This document shows positions 8,484 through 16,571 of a stretch of 64,000 bases of DNA, in pieces. How positions within the stretch are numbered: position 1 is the stretch's first letter; each line of letters begins with the position of its first letter. The position numbers and the translations under genes were made by a program. Under the pieces are notes generated by a model. That model made no database searches and was not told the DNA's origin. It saw nothing but the letters and a program-made list of their open reading frames with translations. Source of the stretch: Atopobium massiliense (GTDB lineage Bacteria; Actinomycetota; Coriobacteriia; Coriobacteriales; Atopobiaceae); NCBI GenBank assembly GCA_900343135.1, contig OPYK01000007.1, positions 1 through 64,000 on the forward strand. The letters run 5' to 3'.

Positions 8484-9600
8484 CGAACACCTCGCACTTC
8501 TGCACAAAGTAGCTCACAACGATTTGACAATAAATCAATTGCTGAAGAGTTAGTTTATGCAGTTTCTCAGAAATTTCTTCAAAAATCTCCATGTCGCTCC
8601 GTTTGGCTTTTTTAAGCTTTTTATAAATGGATCGCATTTGAGCTTGTAAGTCTTCATAATCGATAACATTACTTTTATCTAAGTTAATAAGGATTTCTTG
8701 GACTTTCACGAAGTAACTAGTAACTTGTTGTTTTACTGTTAGGTAAAGATGGAAATCTTTGTTAGGATCTATTTTTTCCTTTAATTCTTTTGGATCTAGA
8801 GAAGAGCCAAATAAATCTTTTTGATTAAGTTTAGTAATTTTGTAAATAACGTCTGTAAGTCCTTTTTCCAGCTGTGAGGAACTAAGTAAGCCTATGTTTG
8901 CCATGTGGTTAGCTAGGGCTTTTTTTCTTTTGAACAAAAGGCTTGTAACTTTTTTCCTATTGTCCATCTGGTATACAGCAAAACATTGAGGGCAAAGAGC
9001 TATAAGATTATCAATAGTTGGCTCCTTAGTCTTATCAATGCGACTTATTTCATAGACTTCTGAAACATTGGAATCATTAGAAAGTACGAGTGGTTTGGAA
9101 CAACCGTTCATTACACAATGGTTTTCACATTCTTGCAATAAATATTTTCCGTATCTGGTTTTTAAATCAGAAGAGGATTGTAGTTGCTTTTTCTTTTCCA
9201 ATACATCAGGTGCGATTATTCCTGCTGTTTCTCTAATAATATTGACGAATATATCAGCAAGTTTTTCAGCAACATTAGCAGTAGTAACATTCGGATCATA
9301 CGGACGTAAATCTTGAGCTAATAATTTCAAAACTTCTGAAGGTCTTGAGTTCAGGCTTTCTATAAAAATTTCAGGGGTAAGCCTATAGCAAATTGCTCGA
9401 GCAACTTTTTTTGAAATACCTCTTTTAGCAAAATTACGATATGTATTCGTGCTTACGGATTCAGAGGGATCTTTTTTTGTGCCCCATTCACCTTCAGGCA
9501 CGCTTGTAATCATGACAATTAAATCTTTCACAAATTGAGGAACATCATAATCGTCACTGATACGTTTGTATAGCATTGCACAAAACATTTTAAAGTCCAA
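8467..9600 (-). CDS. ABC-3C system third component with embedded degenerate HNH-like domain
   Basis: 377 residues from TTG at 9600. AAAGGAGGGG lies exactly 5 bases upstream of this TTG but 17 from the next ATG, so TTG is preferred. The N-terminal region carries TYRNFAKRGISKKVARAICYRL, an HTH-like stretch. The middle (about 150-215) looks like an HNH zinc scaffold: CENHC and NGCSK, then EVYEISRID, then DNLIALCPQCFAVY. The histidines expected in the DHIxP and CxxCH positions are absent. The C-terminal half is helical and resembles ABC-3C C-terminal-domain proteins. It is first in the operon. Binding to the ATPase complex is inferred from the family. Confidence 0.7.
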   Translation of the reverse strand: MDFKMFCAMLYKRISDDYDVPQFVKDLIVMITSVPEGEWGTKKDPSESVSTNTYRNFAKRGISKKVARAICYRLTPEIFIESLNSRPSEVLKLLAQDLRPYDPNVTTANVAEKLADIFVNIIRETAGIIAPDVLEKKKQLQSSSDLKTRYGKYLLQECENHCVMNGCSKPLVLSNDSNVSEVYEISRIDKTKEPTIDNLIALCPQCFAVYQMDNRKKVTSLLFKRKKALANHMANIGLLSSSQLEKGLTDVIYKITKLNQKDLFGSSLDPKELKEKIDPNKDFHLYLTVKQQVTSYFVKVQEILINLDKSNVIDYEDLQAQMRSIYKKLKKAKRSDMEIFEEISEKLHKLTLQQLIYCQIVVSYFVQKCEVFDAITK

Positions 9601-9727
9601 AGATACCCCTCCTTTCTTTTTGAACCACATTGAACCACATTGATCCAAACAAGAACCAAATAAAAAATCCGATTTAATACAATCAAATCATCAAAGAAAC
9701 AACTTTGCTGATGTGTAAATTATATCA

Positions 9728-9980
9728 CGCAAAGATACCTTTGAGCAAAGCAAAAGTTCGATAAAAGGACGGTAGCTTTGCAAAGAGGCATCAGCCTCAA
9801 CCTCTATGCGGAAATATCCCTTAGCTAAGGATTATTCGGAGTCCGCATAGAACAACTAAATAAGTACAGCAGTCTTACCGAATAAGGCAGCTGCAAGTCA
9901 AGATGAAGGAATTCTTCATTCTAGCTTGTGGTGTTTTGTCATGCCTTATTTGAGCTGAATTCAAGAAATTCCTTCATCGG
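9728..9980. other. densely structured leader between the defence operon and the prophage
   Basis: The 400-base gap 9,601-10,001 has no gene but holds a chain of inverted repeats. Alternating CAAAG/CTTTG units lie at 9730, 9739, 9746, 9776 and 9781. GCAAAGC pairs with GCTTTGC (9745/9775) and GAGGC with GCCTC (9785/9794). CTATGCGGA pairs with TCCGCATAG (9804/9842) around an inner ATCC..GGAT hairpin. AATAAGGC (9881) pairs with GCCTTATT (9943), interleaved with GATGAAGGAATT (9902) and AATTCCTTCATC (9967). The last two form a pseudoknot-like a-b-a'-b' order. It ends just before the ribosome site of the first phage gene. It could be a cis-regulatory RNA, a small RNA, or a folded replication or attachment region. 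Confidence 0.5.
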
Positions 9981-10001
9981 AAATCAGATGGAGGATTTTT
10001 T

Positions 10002-10625
10002 ATGAAAATTCGAGTTCGTTGTGACAAGCATTTTACAACATTCGACCTCAAGCTTGATGAGGTTAAAGGGTGGCTTAATATCGACCTTCTTCCCGATGAA
10101 AGCGAAGAAGAGTTTGAGAAGAGAGCACAAGAAAAGGTAGATGCTGAGTTTAACCGTCCCGAGTATAACTCTCTGCATAAATATGAGAGGCATAAAGGTT
10201 TTACTAGACCTTACAGCGGTGAAGACGGTGAGGAAACTGATGATTATGAGTCTTGCATGAGTGATGTTAGAGACTCTGGCATCTTTTTCAAAACAGTAAA
10301 TCAGATTAAAGCTTCAGAAGAATATAGGGCAGTTGAGTCATTTGTTTACTCGATTTTAAAGCCGGATGTGGCGGATCTTTTTATGGCTGTCCGTATTAGG
10401 AATATGGCGATTAACGAAAAAGCTGCATCCATGATTAGCTGTGATGCTTTTGAAACAGAGGCTGATTATAAAAAAGCCGTGGATCGCTTGGCTAACAACA
10501 TTACACAGAAACTTAAGCGGGCTGAGAAAAAATTAGTAAAGAATTTCAAAAAAGCGTCAGATTTTGGCATCCGCCGTGGCTACTTCATAGGAGGAACCAG
10601 TTCCAGTTCCTCCAATAAAAATTAG
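10002..10625 (+). CDS. phage protein of unknown function, first gene of the left replication arm
   Basis: 207 residues, not recognised. Acidic N-terminal half (LPDESEEEFEKRAQEKVDAE), a Lys-rich helical C-terminal region (NITQKLKRAEKKLVKNFKK), and a Gly/Ser-rich tail GGTSSSSSNKN. ATGGAGGATTTTTT precedes the ATG. It follows the structured leader and is 12 bases from the antirepressor gene, so it is an early gene. A DNA- or RNA-binding role would fit its charge pattern but is a guess. Confidence 0.7.
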   Translation: MKIRVRCDKHFTTFDLKLDEVKGWLNIDLLPDESEEEFEKRAQEKVDAEFNRPEYNSLHKYERHKGFTRPYSGEDGEETDDYESCMSDVRDSGIFFKTVNQIKASEEYRAVESFVYSILKPDVADLFMAVRIRNMAINEKAASMISCDAFETEADYKKAVDRLANNITQKLKRAEKKLVKNFKKASDFGIRRGYFIGGTSSSSSNKN

Positions 10626-10637
10626 GAGGTAGCTACT

Positions 10638-11396
10638 ATGAAAGAGCTAATCAAAATCAGTTATAACAATGAACGTCCGACTGTAGATGGCCGTGTTTTG
10701 CATCAAGCACTTAATATCGGAACACCTTATGATAAGTGGTTTCCAAGAATGTGTGATTACGGTTTTGTTGAGGATAAGGACTTTTCGACATTTTTGTCGG
10801 AAAGTACTGGTGGAAGACCTGCAACCAATCATCAGCTTACTATTGATATGGCAAAACAGCTATGTATGATTCAGCGTACAGAACTTGGCAGAAAATTCAG
10901 AGAGTACTTTATTTCTGTTGAAGAGAAGTGGAACTCGCCTGATGCGGTAATGGCACGTGCGTTGCAAATAGCCAATAGGAAATTGAGTCTGCTTGAATCG
11001 CAAAATCTGAAACTTACCAATACTGTAGCTTTGCAAACACAGCAGATAGCTGAGCTTAAACCGAAAGCCAGCTATTACGATGTTGTGCTTAAATGCAAAG
11101 ACATAATCTCCATGCGTGTGATTGCAAAAGATTATGGTAAATCGGCACAGTGGATGAACAACTATTTACATGAACTTGGTGTCCAATTTAAGCAATCTGA
11201 TACTTGGCTTTTATATCAAAAATATGCTGAGAAAGGCTATACCAGCACAAAAACGCATGCTTATGAAGACGCTAAGGGTATTACTCATTCAAAGGTTCAC
11301 ACTTATTGGACTCAGAAAGGCAGGCTTTTCATCTATCACCTCATGACACAACACGGGATCTACCCGTTGATTGAACAGGAGGCTAAAGATGAGTAA
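10638..11396 (+). CDS. phage antirepressor, AntA/AntB N-domain plus KilAC C-domain
   Basis: 252 residues. The N-terminal AntA-type domain spans about 1-95 (TVDGRVLHQALNIGTPYDKWF ... MAKQLCMIQRT ... FREYFISVEE). A coiled linker with IANRKLSLLESQNLKL follows. The C-terminal KilAC/ANT domain spans about 140-250 (MRVIAKDYGKSAQWMNNYLH ... WTQKGRLFIYHLM). Such proteins sequester or displace phage repressors during induction. GGAGGT lies 7 bases from the ATG. The end overlaps the next gene by 8 bases. No CI-like repressor gene is seen in the prophage, so the partner is unclear. Confidence 0.88.
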   Translation: MKELIKISYNNERPTVDGRVLHQALNIGTPYDKWFPRMCDYGFVEDKDFSTFLSESTGGRPATNHQLTIDMAKQLCMIQRTELGRKFREYFISVEEKWNSPDAVMARALQIANRKLSLLESQNLKLTNTVALQTQQIAELKPKASYYDVVLKCKDIISMRVIAKDYGKSAQWMNNYLHELGVQFKQSDTWLLYQKYAEKGYTSTKTHAYEDAKGITHSKVHTYWTQKGRLFIYHLMTQHGIYPLIEQEAKDE

Positions 11397-11757
11397 GTCT
11401 TATAAAAAACATTTAGAAACAACACCGAACTTTAAGCCTATCGTCTACATTTGTGCTCCCTACCGTGGAGATAAAGAAAGAAACGTGAACCACGCTATTC
11501 AGTGTGCGGCTTACGCGTATTCACGCGGAGCAATCCCCATCACTCCACACCTGCTTTTCCCATTCATGGATGATGAGAATCAAAAGCATAGAGGGGATGC
11601 GATGTTTATGGACATTATCCTCTTAGGCAAATGCAACGAACTATGGGTGTTCGGAGAAAAAATCACAGGCGGCATGCAAGTAGAAATCAATCTTGCAGAA
11701 AAACGCAGGCAGCCGATTAAGTATTTTACGGATAAGGATTTAGGGGGTGAATGTTGA
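11389..11757 (+). CDS. DUF4406 protein, nucleoside deoxyribosyltransferase-like fold
   Basis: 122 residues from the ATG at 11389; AGGAGG lies 7 bases upstream inside the previous gene's end. YICAPYRGDKERNVNHA, then ITPHLLFPFMDD, then ELWVFGEKITGGMQVEI are the DUF4406 signature, related to nucleoside 2-deoxyribosyltransferases. In phages it probably modifies or salvages nucleotides. The end overlaps the VapE gene by 7 bases. Confidence 0.85.
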   Translation: MSKSYKKHLETTPNFKPIVYICAPYRGDKERNVNHAIQCAAYAYSRGAIPITPHLLFPFMDDENQKHRGDAMFMDIILLGKCNELWVFGEKITGGMQVEINLAEKRRQPIKYFTDKDLGGEC

Positions 11758-14084
11758 TGCGTAGTTTAGCTATCGCTTACGGTAACAACAGGCAGGCAAA
11801 GACATGGGTTAATAAGACCATCACCTATGATGAGCTGAAAGACCGTCTTAAAGTTACAATTCGCACCTCAGAGTCAGCGGAAGAGTATGCAAAAATGAAA
11901 AAAGCAGACCGTGATCTTGCAAAAGACCACGGTGGTTTCGTTGCAGGAGCGTTGGCTTATGGTAGACGAAAAGTCGACAGTGTTGAGTTCCGATCCATGC
12001 TTGCCTTAGACGGGGATCATGTTGCTAAAGACTTTATCGCACTCTACGAGAGTGTTGCGCCTTACACATCTTTTCTGTACACGACACACAGCCACACGCC
12101 TGATAATCCGAGGGTGAGAATTGTTTTTCCTTTAACAAGGAATGTAACACCTGACGAGTTTGTAGCAGCATCAAGGTATTTAGCTGACATGCTGGGTATT
12201 GACCAGTTTGATGAATGCTCTTACTTGCCTAACCAGCTCATGTACTGGCCGTCCACGCCACGAAACGGCGTGTACGAGTATAAAGAGGTTGAAAAAGACT
12301 GGCTTAATCCCGATGATATTTTATCCGCTCACCCAGAGTGGGTGGATCCAACCAGGCTTCCGACCTCATCTCGTGAGAGTAAAGCGAACCAGGTGCAAAA
12401 GCAGAAAGTGCAAGATCCACTCGCGAAAAACGGTGTGGTTGGATTGTTTAACCGCGTATTCTATCCGATAACTCTTGCTTTAGAAAAGTTTTTAAGCGAC
12501 GTGTATGAGCCGACTGATAATGAAAACCGCTGGCATCTTATAGCCTCACATAGTATGGCAGGAGTTGAGATTATCGAAGACAAGTTCGTTTACTCTCATC
12601 ATGCTAAAGACCCGGCGTATTTGAAACTGTGTAACGCTTTTGATATTGTTCGCACGCACAAATTCGCTAGCTTGGACGAGAAAGAGTCGTTCAAGAAAAT
12701 GAGCGAGTTTGCGATGAGTCTTGATGGGGTAAAACTTCAAGCGGCAAACGAGAGACTCTTGGAAGCGGAAGATGATTTTGTTGACAGTGAGGATTGGAAG
12801 AAAAAACTACGCTATACGTCTAAAGGCGCGGTTTTAGAAAACTCGCTTTATAATGCGAAACTCATTATTAAACATGATCCTTTGCTTAAAGGAATAGTTT
12901 TTAACCAGCTGGCTGATGGTCTTGAAATTAAAGGCGACATGCCTTGGCAGCATCCTGCGAAGTTTTGGAGGGACGCGGACGATGCGCAGCTTATCTGCTA
13001 TGTGGACGACCATTATGGCTCGTTTTCACAGAGAAACTATGATATTGCTGTCACGAAAGTGTCAGATGATAGAAGTTATCATCCGATAAGACGCTATTTT
13101 GAGAGTCTTCCTCAATGGGATGGTGTGAAACGTGTAGACACGCTTTTTATTGATTATCTTGGTGCTGAAGACAATGAGTATATTCGTGCAGTGTGTAGGA
13201 AAACACTGTGTGCAGCATACATGCGTATCTACCATCCCGGTATTAAATTTGACTACCTTCCTGTTTTTAACGGTGCGCAAGGTATCGGCAAGTCAACGTT
13301 TATAGCAAACCTTGGCATGGAATGGTTTTCAGATAGTCTCACGCTTTCAGACATGAACGATAAGACGGCGGCTGAAAAACTCCAAGGATATTGGATTCAT
13401 GAGATCAGCGAGCTTGCGGGCATGAAAAAAGCTGACCTTGATAAGGTAAAAGCTTTTGTTTCAAGACGTGACGATAAGTATCGTGCTTCTTTTGGCAAAC
13501 GTGTCTCCCCACACCCGAGGCAGTGCGTGTTCTTCGGTACAACGAATAGTGAAAACGGTTATTTAAGGGATGTTACAGGTAACCGGCGTTTTTGGAATGT
13601 GAAAGTGTCGGGAAACGGCAAGTATAAGCCTTGGGAAATGACGCGAGAACTGGTTGACCAAATATGGGCGGAAACCATGGTTATTTCCAAGGCGGGTGAA
13701 GAACTATTCCTTGACAAGAGCTTGGAGGCTTTCGCTAAAGAAGAACAGCGTGAAGCTATGCAGCAAGACGACCGTGAAGGCATTGTTAGAGAGTATCTTA
13801 ACATGCTTCTACCTGATACTTGGGATGAAATGGATATTTACAGGCGGCGAGATTACTTCCGTGACATGGAGGATCCGACACGACCTAAAGGCACGATTAA
13901 ACGCATGGAAGTATCCAACATTGAAATATGGTGCGAATGCTTCGGGAAAGCCAAAGAAGATATTAAGCCTATCGACAGTTACGCAATATCGGCGATTATG
14001 AAACGTTTGAAAGACTGGCAAAGATCTGACAATCGTAGAACCCTACCAATCTATGGAAGGCAAAGAATTTATACCAGAATTTGA
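11751..14084 (+). CDS. replication protein: primase-polymerase-like N-terminus fused to VapE helicase
   Basis: 777 residues (start 11751, or the in-frame ATG two codons on). The N-terminal part (about 50-200) carries MLALDGDHVAKDF and TTHSHTPDNPRVRIVFPL, as in phage primase-polymerase domains (acidic pair plus the His strand). From about 430 the virulence-associated E superfamily 3-like ATPase appears. Walker A is GAQGIGKSTF, Walker B YWIHEISEL, then SRRDDKYRASFGKRV and FFGTTNSENGYLRDVTGNRRFW. It would prime and unwind phage DNA at the origin. The proposed origin lies directly downstream. Confidence 0.9.
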   Translation: MLMRSLAIAYGNNRQAKTWVNKTITYDELKDRLKVTIRTSESAEEYAKMKKADRDLAKDHGGFVAGALAYGRRKVDSVEFRSMLALDGDHVAKDFIALYESVAPYTSFLYTTHSHTPDNPRVRIVFPLTRNVTPDEFVAASRYLADMLGIDQFDECSYLPNQLMYWPSTPRNGVYEYKEVEKDWLNPDDILSAHPEWVDPTRLPTSSRESKANQVQKQKVQDPLAKNGVVGLFNRVFYPITLALEKFLSDVYEPTDNENRWHLIASHSMAGVEIIEDKFVYSHHAKDPAYLKLCNAFDIVRTHKFASLDEKESFKKMSEFAMSLDGVKLQAANERLLEAEDDFVDSEDWKKKLRYTSKGAVLENSLYNAKLIIKHDPLLKGIVFNQLADGLEIKGDMPWQHPAKFWRDADDAQLICYVDDHYGSFSQRNYDIAVTKVSDDRSYHPIRRYFESLPQWDGVKRVDTLFIDYLGAEDNEYIRAVCRKTLCAAYMRIYHPGIKFDYLPVFNGAQGIGKSTFIANLGMEWFSDSLTLSDMNDKTAAEKLQGYWIHEISELAGMKKADLDKVKAFVSRRDDKYRASFGKRVSPHPRQCVFFGTTNSENGYLRDVTGNRRFWNVKVSGNGKYKPWEMTRELVDQIWAETMVISKAGEELFLDKSLEAFAKEEQREAMQQDDREGIVREYLNMLLPDTWDEMDIYRRRDYFRDMEDPTRPKGTIKRMEVSNIEIWCECFGKAKEDIKPIDSYAISAIMKRLKDWQRSDNRRTLPIYGRQRIYTRI

Positions 14085-14300
14085 GTGGACAAGCGGCTAA
14101 AAACAGGACAACTGAATGTAGCTTGTCCTGACCTTGTCACTTGTCCCACTAATAACAACAAGCTTTGGACAAACAGGGACGGACAACACATGAAAATCTA
14201 TATTAAATAAAATCTTTATTTATTACTTATAGCGTACACGTAACACGTGTATTCGCGCGTAAAGGGATTTTTAGCCATTTGTCCGTCCTTGTCCCGATAG
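14085..14300. other. candidate phage replication origin: GGACAA repeats flanking an AT-rich core
   Basis: The 231-base gap after the helicase gene has eight exact GGACAA hexamers in both orientations, at 14087, 14106, 14123(-), 14141(-), 14167, 14181, 14279(-) and 14289(-). GGACGGACAA (14177-14186) and TTGTCCGTCC (14279-14288) form a perfect inverted repeat around about 90 bases of A/T-rich DNA, which also contains the palindrome ACACGTGT (14243). Iterons plus an unwinding element next to the initiator gene is a classical origin layout. No gene is seen. Confidence 0.55.
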
Positions 14301-14315
14301 AAAGGATAAGAAGCA

Positions 14316-14621
14316 GTGATAAGAAAACAAAAAATAATAGTAAGAGAACGGGAGGTTGAGCGAAAACTCGTTTGTGAAGTCAAAGCAATGGGAGGACTTT
14401 GTTTAAAGCTTACAAGTCCTTCCGTTGACGGGCTTCCTGACAGGCTGGTTTTACTTAACGGCGGAAAGATTGGTTTTGTCGAGCTTAAAGCACCAGGTAA
14501 AAAGCCTAGAGTTTTACAGGTGAAACGTATGAAGGATTTACAGGCTTTAGGTTTTAAGGTTTTCGTGGTTGATGACAGGAGTCAGATTGGAGGTGTGATT
14601 GATGCGATACGAGCCACATGA
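14316..14621 (+). CDS. VRR-NUC domain nuclease
   Basis: 101 residues, GTG start. This is the stand-alone phage form of the VRR-NUC family, a PD-(D/E)XK fold. LTSPSVDGLPDRLVLLNGG supplies the catalytic aspartate and GFVELKAPGKKP the E-x-K pair, then Q in VLQVKRMKDL. In larger proteins the domain acts as a structure-specific nuclease; here it probably processes replication or recombination intermediates together with the adjacent SNF2 helicase, whose gene starts inside its 3' end (20-base overlap). Confidence 0.9.
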   Translation: MIRKQKIIVREREVERKLVCEVKAMGGLCLKLTSPSVDGLPDRLVLLNGGKIGFVELKAPGKKPRVLQVKRMKDLQALGFKVFVVDDRSQIGGVIDAIRAT

Positions 14622-16041
14622 GTATCAAAAGTATGCGACTGATTTTATTATCACACACCCGGTGTCAGCGGTTTTGCTTGAAATGGGACTTGGTAAGAGT
14701 GTGATAAGTCTTACAGCGATTAACGACCTGATGCTTGACTCGTTTGATGTTTCCAGGACTCTGGTTATCGCTCCTCTTAGGGTTGCAAACACTACGTGGC
14801 CTTTAGAGTTAGAAAAGTGGGAGCATTTAAAACACCTTACTTATTCGGTTGTGACGGGTAGTGAGAAGGAGCGGATTCAAGCACTAAAAACGCCTGCTCA
14901 CGTTTATATTATTAACCGTGAAAACGTGGAGTGGCTGATAATGAAAAGCGGCCTGCCGTTTAATTTCGACATGGTTGTGATAGATGAGCTTTCAAGTTTT
15001 AAATCGTATCAGGCGAAACGTTTTAAAGCATTACTGAAGGCTAGGCCGAAAGTTAAAAGGATTGTAGGTCTTACAGGAACTCCTTCTTCTAACGGGCTTA
15101 TGGATTTGTGGGCTGAGTTTAGGCTGCTTGATATGGGTGAAAGACTAGGCCGCTATATTACGTATTATCGGCAGAACTTTTTTGATCCAGATAAGCGTAA
15201 CCAGCACATGATTTTTTCTTATAAGCCTAAAGATGGTGCTGAGAGTTTAATCTATAAACAGATAGCTGATATTACGATTTCGATGAAGTCGAAAGACTAT
15301 TTGAAAATGCCAGCGTGTGTGATAAACGAGGTGAAAGTAGAGTTATCCGGAAAGGAGCGAAAACTCTATGATGAGCTGAAACAGGATATGGTGGTGTCGT
15401 TGGAAGGTAAAGAAATTGATGCGATTAACGCAGCGTCTCTTTCAAATAAGCTTCTTCAAATGGCAGGCGGCGCGGTTTATAACGAGTGTAAAGAAAGCGT
15501 TCATATTCATGATCGTAAGCTTGATGCTTTAGAGGATTTAATCGAGGCTGCTAACGGTAAACCGGTGCTTGTAGCTTACTGGTTTAAGCATGATCTTGAG
15601 CGGATTAAGAAACGTTTTAACGTGCGTGAGATTAAAACGAGTGCTGATATTGCTGACTGGAATGCCGGCATAATTCCTGTAGCATTGATTCACCCGGCTT
15701 CCGCGGGTCATGGTCTTAACCTACAGGCTGGCGGTTCAACGCTTATCTGGTTTTCCCTGACTTGGAGTTTAGAACTTTACCAACAAACAAACGCCAGGCT
15801 TAACCGTCAAGGGCAAACTAGCACGGTTGTAATCCATCACATCATCACTAAGAACACGATTGATGAGGATGTGATGAGGGCTTTAAGCATGAAGGCTAAA
15901 GTGCAGGATGCTTTAATCGAGTCGGTTAAAGCAAGACTATCAATTAACGAAGTGAGGGAAAGGGGTTCTAAAGAGAACTTACCTCAAAATGGAGGTAAGA
16001 ATGAACAAAAAAGAATACTTACGGCAAGCCTATCTTCTTGA
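14602..16041 (+). CDS. SNF2-family DEAD/DEAH-like helicase
   Basis: 479 residues from ATG 14602 (GGAGGTG 7 bases upstream). Motif I LLEMGLGKSVISL, motif II VVIDELSSFKS (DELS variant), motif III VGLTGTPSSNGLMD, then helicase-C motifs HPASAGHGLNLQAG and LYQQTNARLNRQGQ. It is compact, as in phage SNF2 proteins, and acts as an ATP-driven DNA translocase in phage replication or recombination. Overlaps on both sides (20 bases with VRR-NUC, 41 with the late regulator) show one tight operon. Confidence 0.9.
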   Translation: MRYEPHEYQKYATDFIITHPVSAVLLEMGLGKSVISLTAINDLMLDSFDVSRTLVIAPLRVANTTWPLELEKWEHLKHLTYSVVTGSEKERIQALKTPAHVYIINRENVEWLIMKSGLPFNFDMVVIDELSSFKSYQAKRFKALLKARPKVKRIVGLTGTPSSNGLMDLWAEFRLLDMGERLGRYITYYRQNFFDPDKRNQHMIFSYKPKDGAESLIYKQIADITISMKSKDYLKMPACVINEVKVELSGKERKLYDELKQDMVVSLEGKEIDAINAASLSNKLLQMAGGAVYNECKESVHIHDRKLDALEDLIEAANGKPVLVAYWFKHDLERIKKRFNVREIKTSADIADWNAGIIPVALIHPASAGHGLNLQAGGSTLIWFSLTWSLELYQQTNARLNRQGQTSTVVIHHIITKNTIDEDVMRALSMKAKVQDALIESVKARLSINEVRERGSKENLPQNGGKNEQKRILTASLSS

Positions 16042-16429
16042 TAAGCGGATTAAAGCTGACATGGATGAAGTAGTAAGACTGCGTGAGCTTGCTACAAGTG
16101 TTTCTTCATTAAGATACGACCGAGAGTATGTGCAGACGACTCGAAGCGTGGAAGCTCCGTTTGTGAAAGCTCTTATAAGGGTTATGGATTTAGAAGCCAA
16201 GATTAACACGGAGATCACGCTGCTTATCAGTTTGAAAGAGCAGATTTTGGACGTGATTTCTAAACTTGAAAGCGTGGATGAGCAGATGATTTTACGCTAC
16301 CGTTACATGAGTAACATGACGTGGGAGGATATTGGTAAAGAACTCCATGCTAGCAGAATGACGATTATAAGATGGCATGGTAAAGCATTAGAGCACATGG
16401 TTTTACCAGATAATCTAATCCAAATCTAA
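16001..16429 (+). CDS. DUF1492/ArpU-like late transcription regulator
   Basis: 142 residues from ATG 16001 (AATGGAGGTAAGA upstream). A helical N-terminal half is followed by a sigma-70 region-4-like HTH: VDEQMILRYRYMSNMTWEDI, then LHASRMTIIRWHGKALEHM. This family controls late gene expression in Gram-positive phages. The tandem TGGTACG promoter begins 5 bases after its stop, as expected if the protein activates late transcription from there. Confidence 0.8.
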   Translation: MNKKEYLRQAYLLDKRIKADMDEVVRLRELATSVSSLRYDREYVQTTRSVEAPFVKALIRVMDLEAKINTEITLLISLKEQILDVISKLESVDEQMILRYRYMSNMTWEDIGKELHASRMTIIRWHGKALEHMVLPDNLIQI

Positions 16430-16433
16430 AAAA

Positions 16434-16490
16434 TGGTACGGTTTGGTACGCTCTGATACGAGATGACACTGCCTTCTATATGGTATTATA
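16434..16490 (+). promoter_or_regulatory. phage late promoter with three tandem 10-bp TGGTACG repeats
   Basis: TGGTACG, TGGTACG and TGATACG start at 16434, 16444 and 16454, an exact 10-bp (one helical turn) spacing. An extended -10 (TGGTATTATA, 16481-16490) follows without a normal -35 box. This is the layout of an activator-dependent late promoter. The DUF1492 protein encoded just upstream is the likely activator. Confidence 0.65.
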
Positions 16491-16515
16491 AACTTAGCAA
16501 AAATTATAAATACTA

Positions 16516-16550
16516 AGCCTTGGAAGAGTAATCTTTCAGGGCTTTTTTCA
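16516..16550 (+). terminator. terminator-like hairpin at the left border of moron 1
   Basis: AAGCCTTGGAAGA pairs with TCTTTCAGGGCTT around GTAA, then TTTTTTC. It is followed by ATGCCTAAAAGGAGGG. The same 3' flank recurs after the hairpins at 19327 and 25777. Lying between the late promoter and the late genes, it must be leaky or antiterminated. Confidence 0.6.
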
Positions 16551-16571
16551 TGCCTAAAAGGAGGGCACAAC

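Noticed and set aside
9601-9727. Left attachment site at the defence-prophage border
   Set aside because: No sequence related to the rlmD end or to the right junction was found here.
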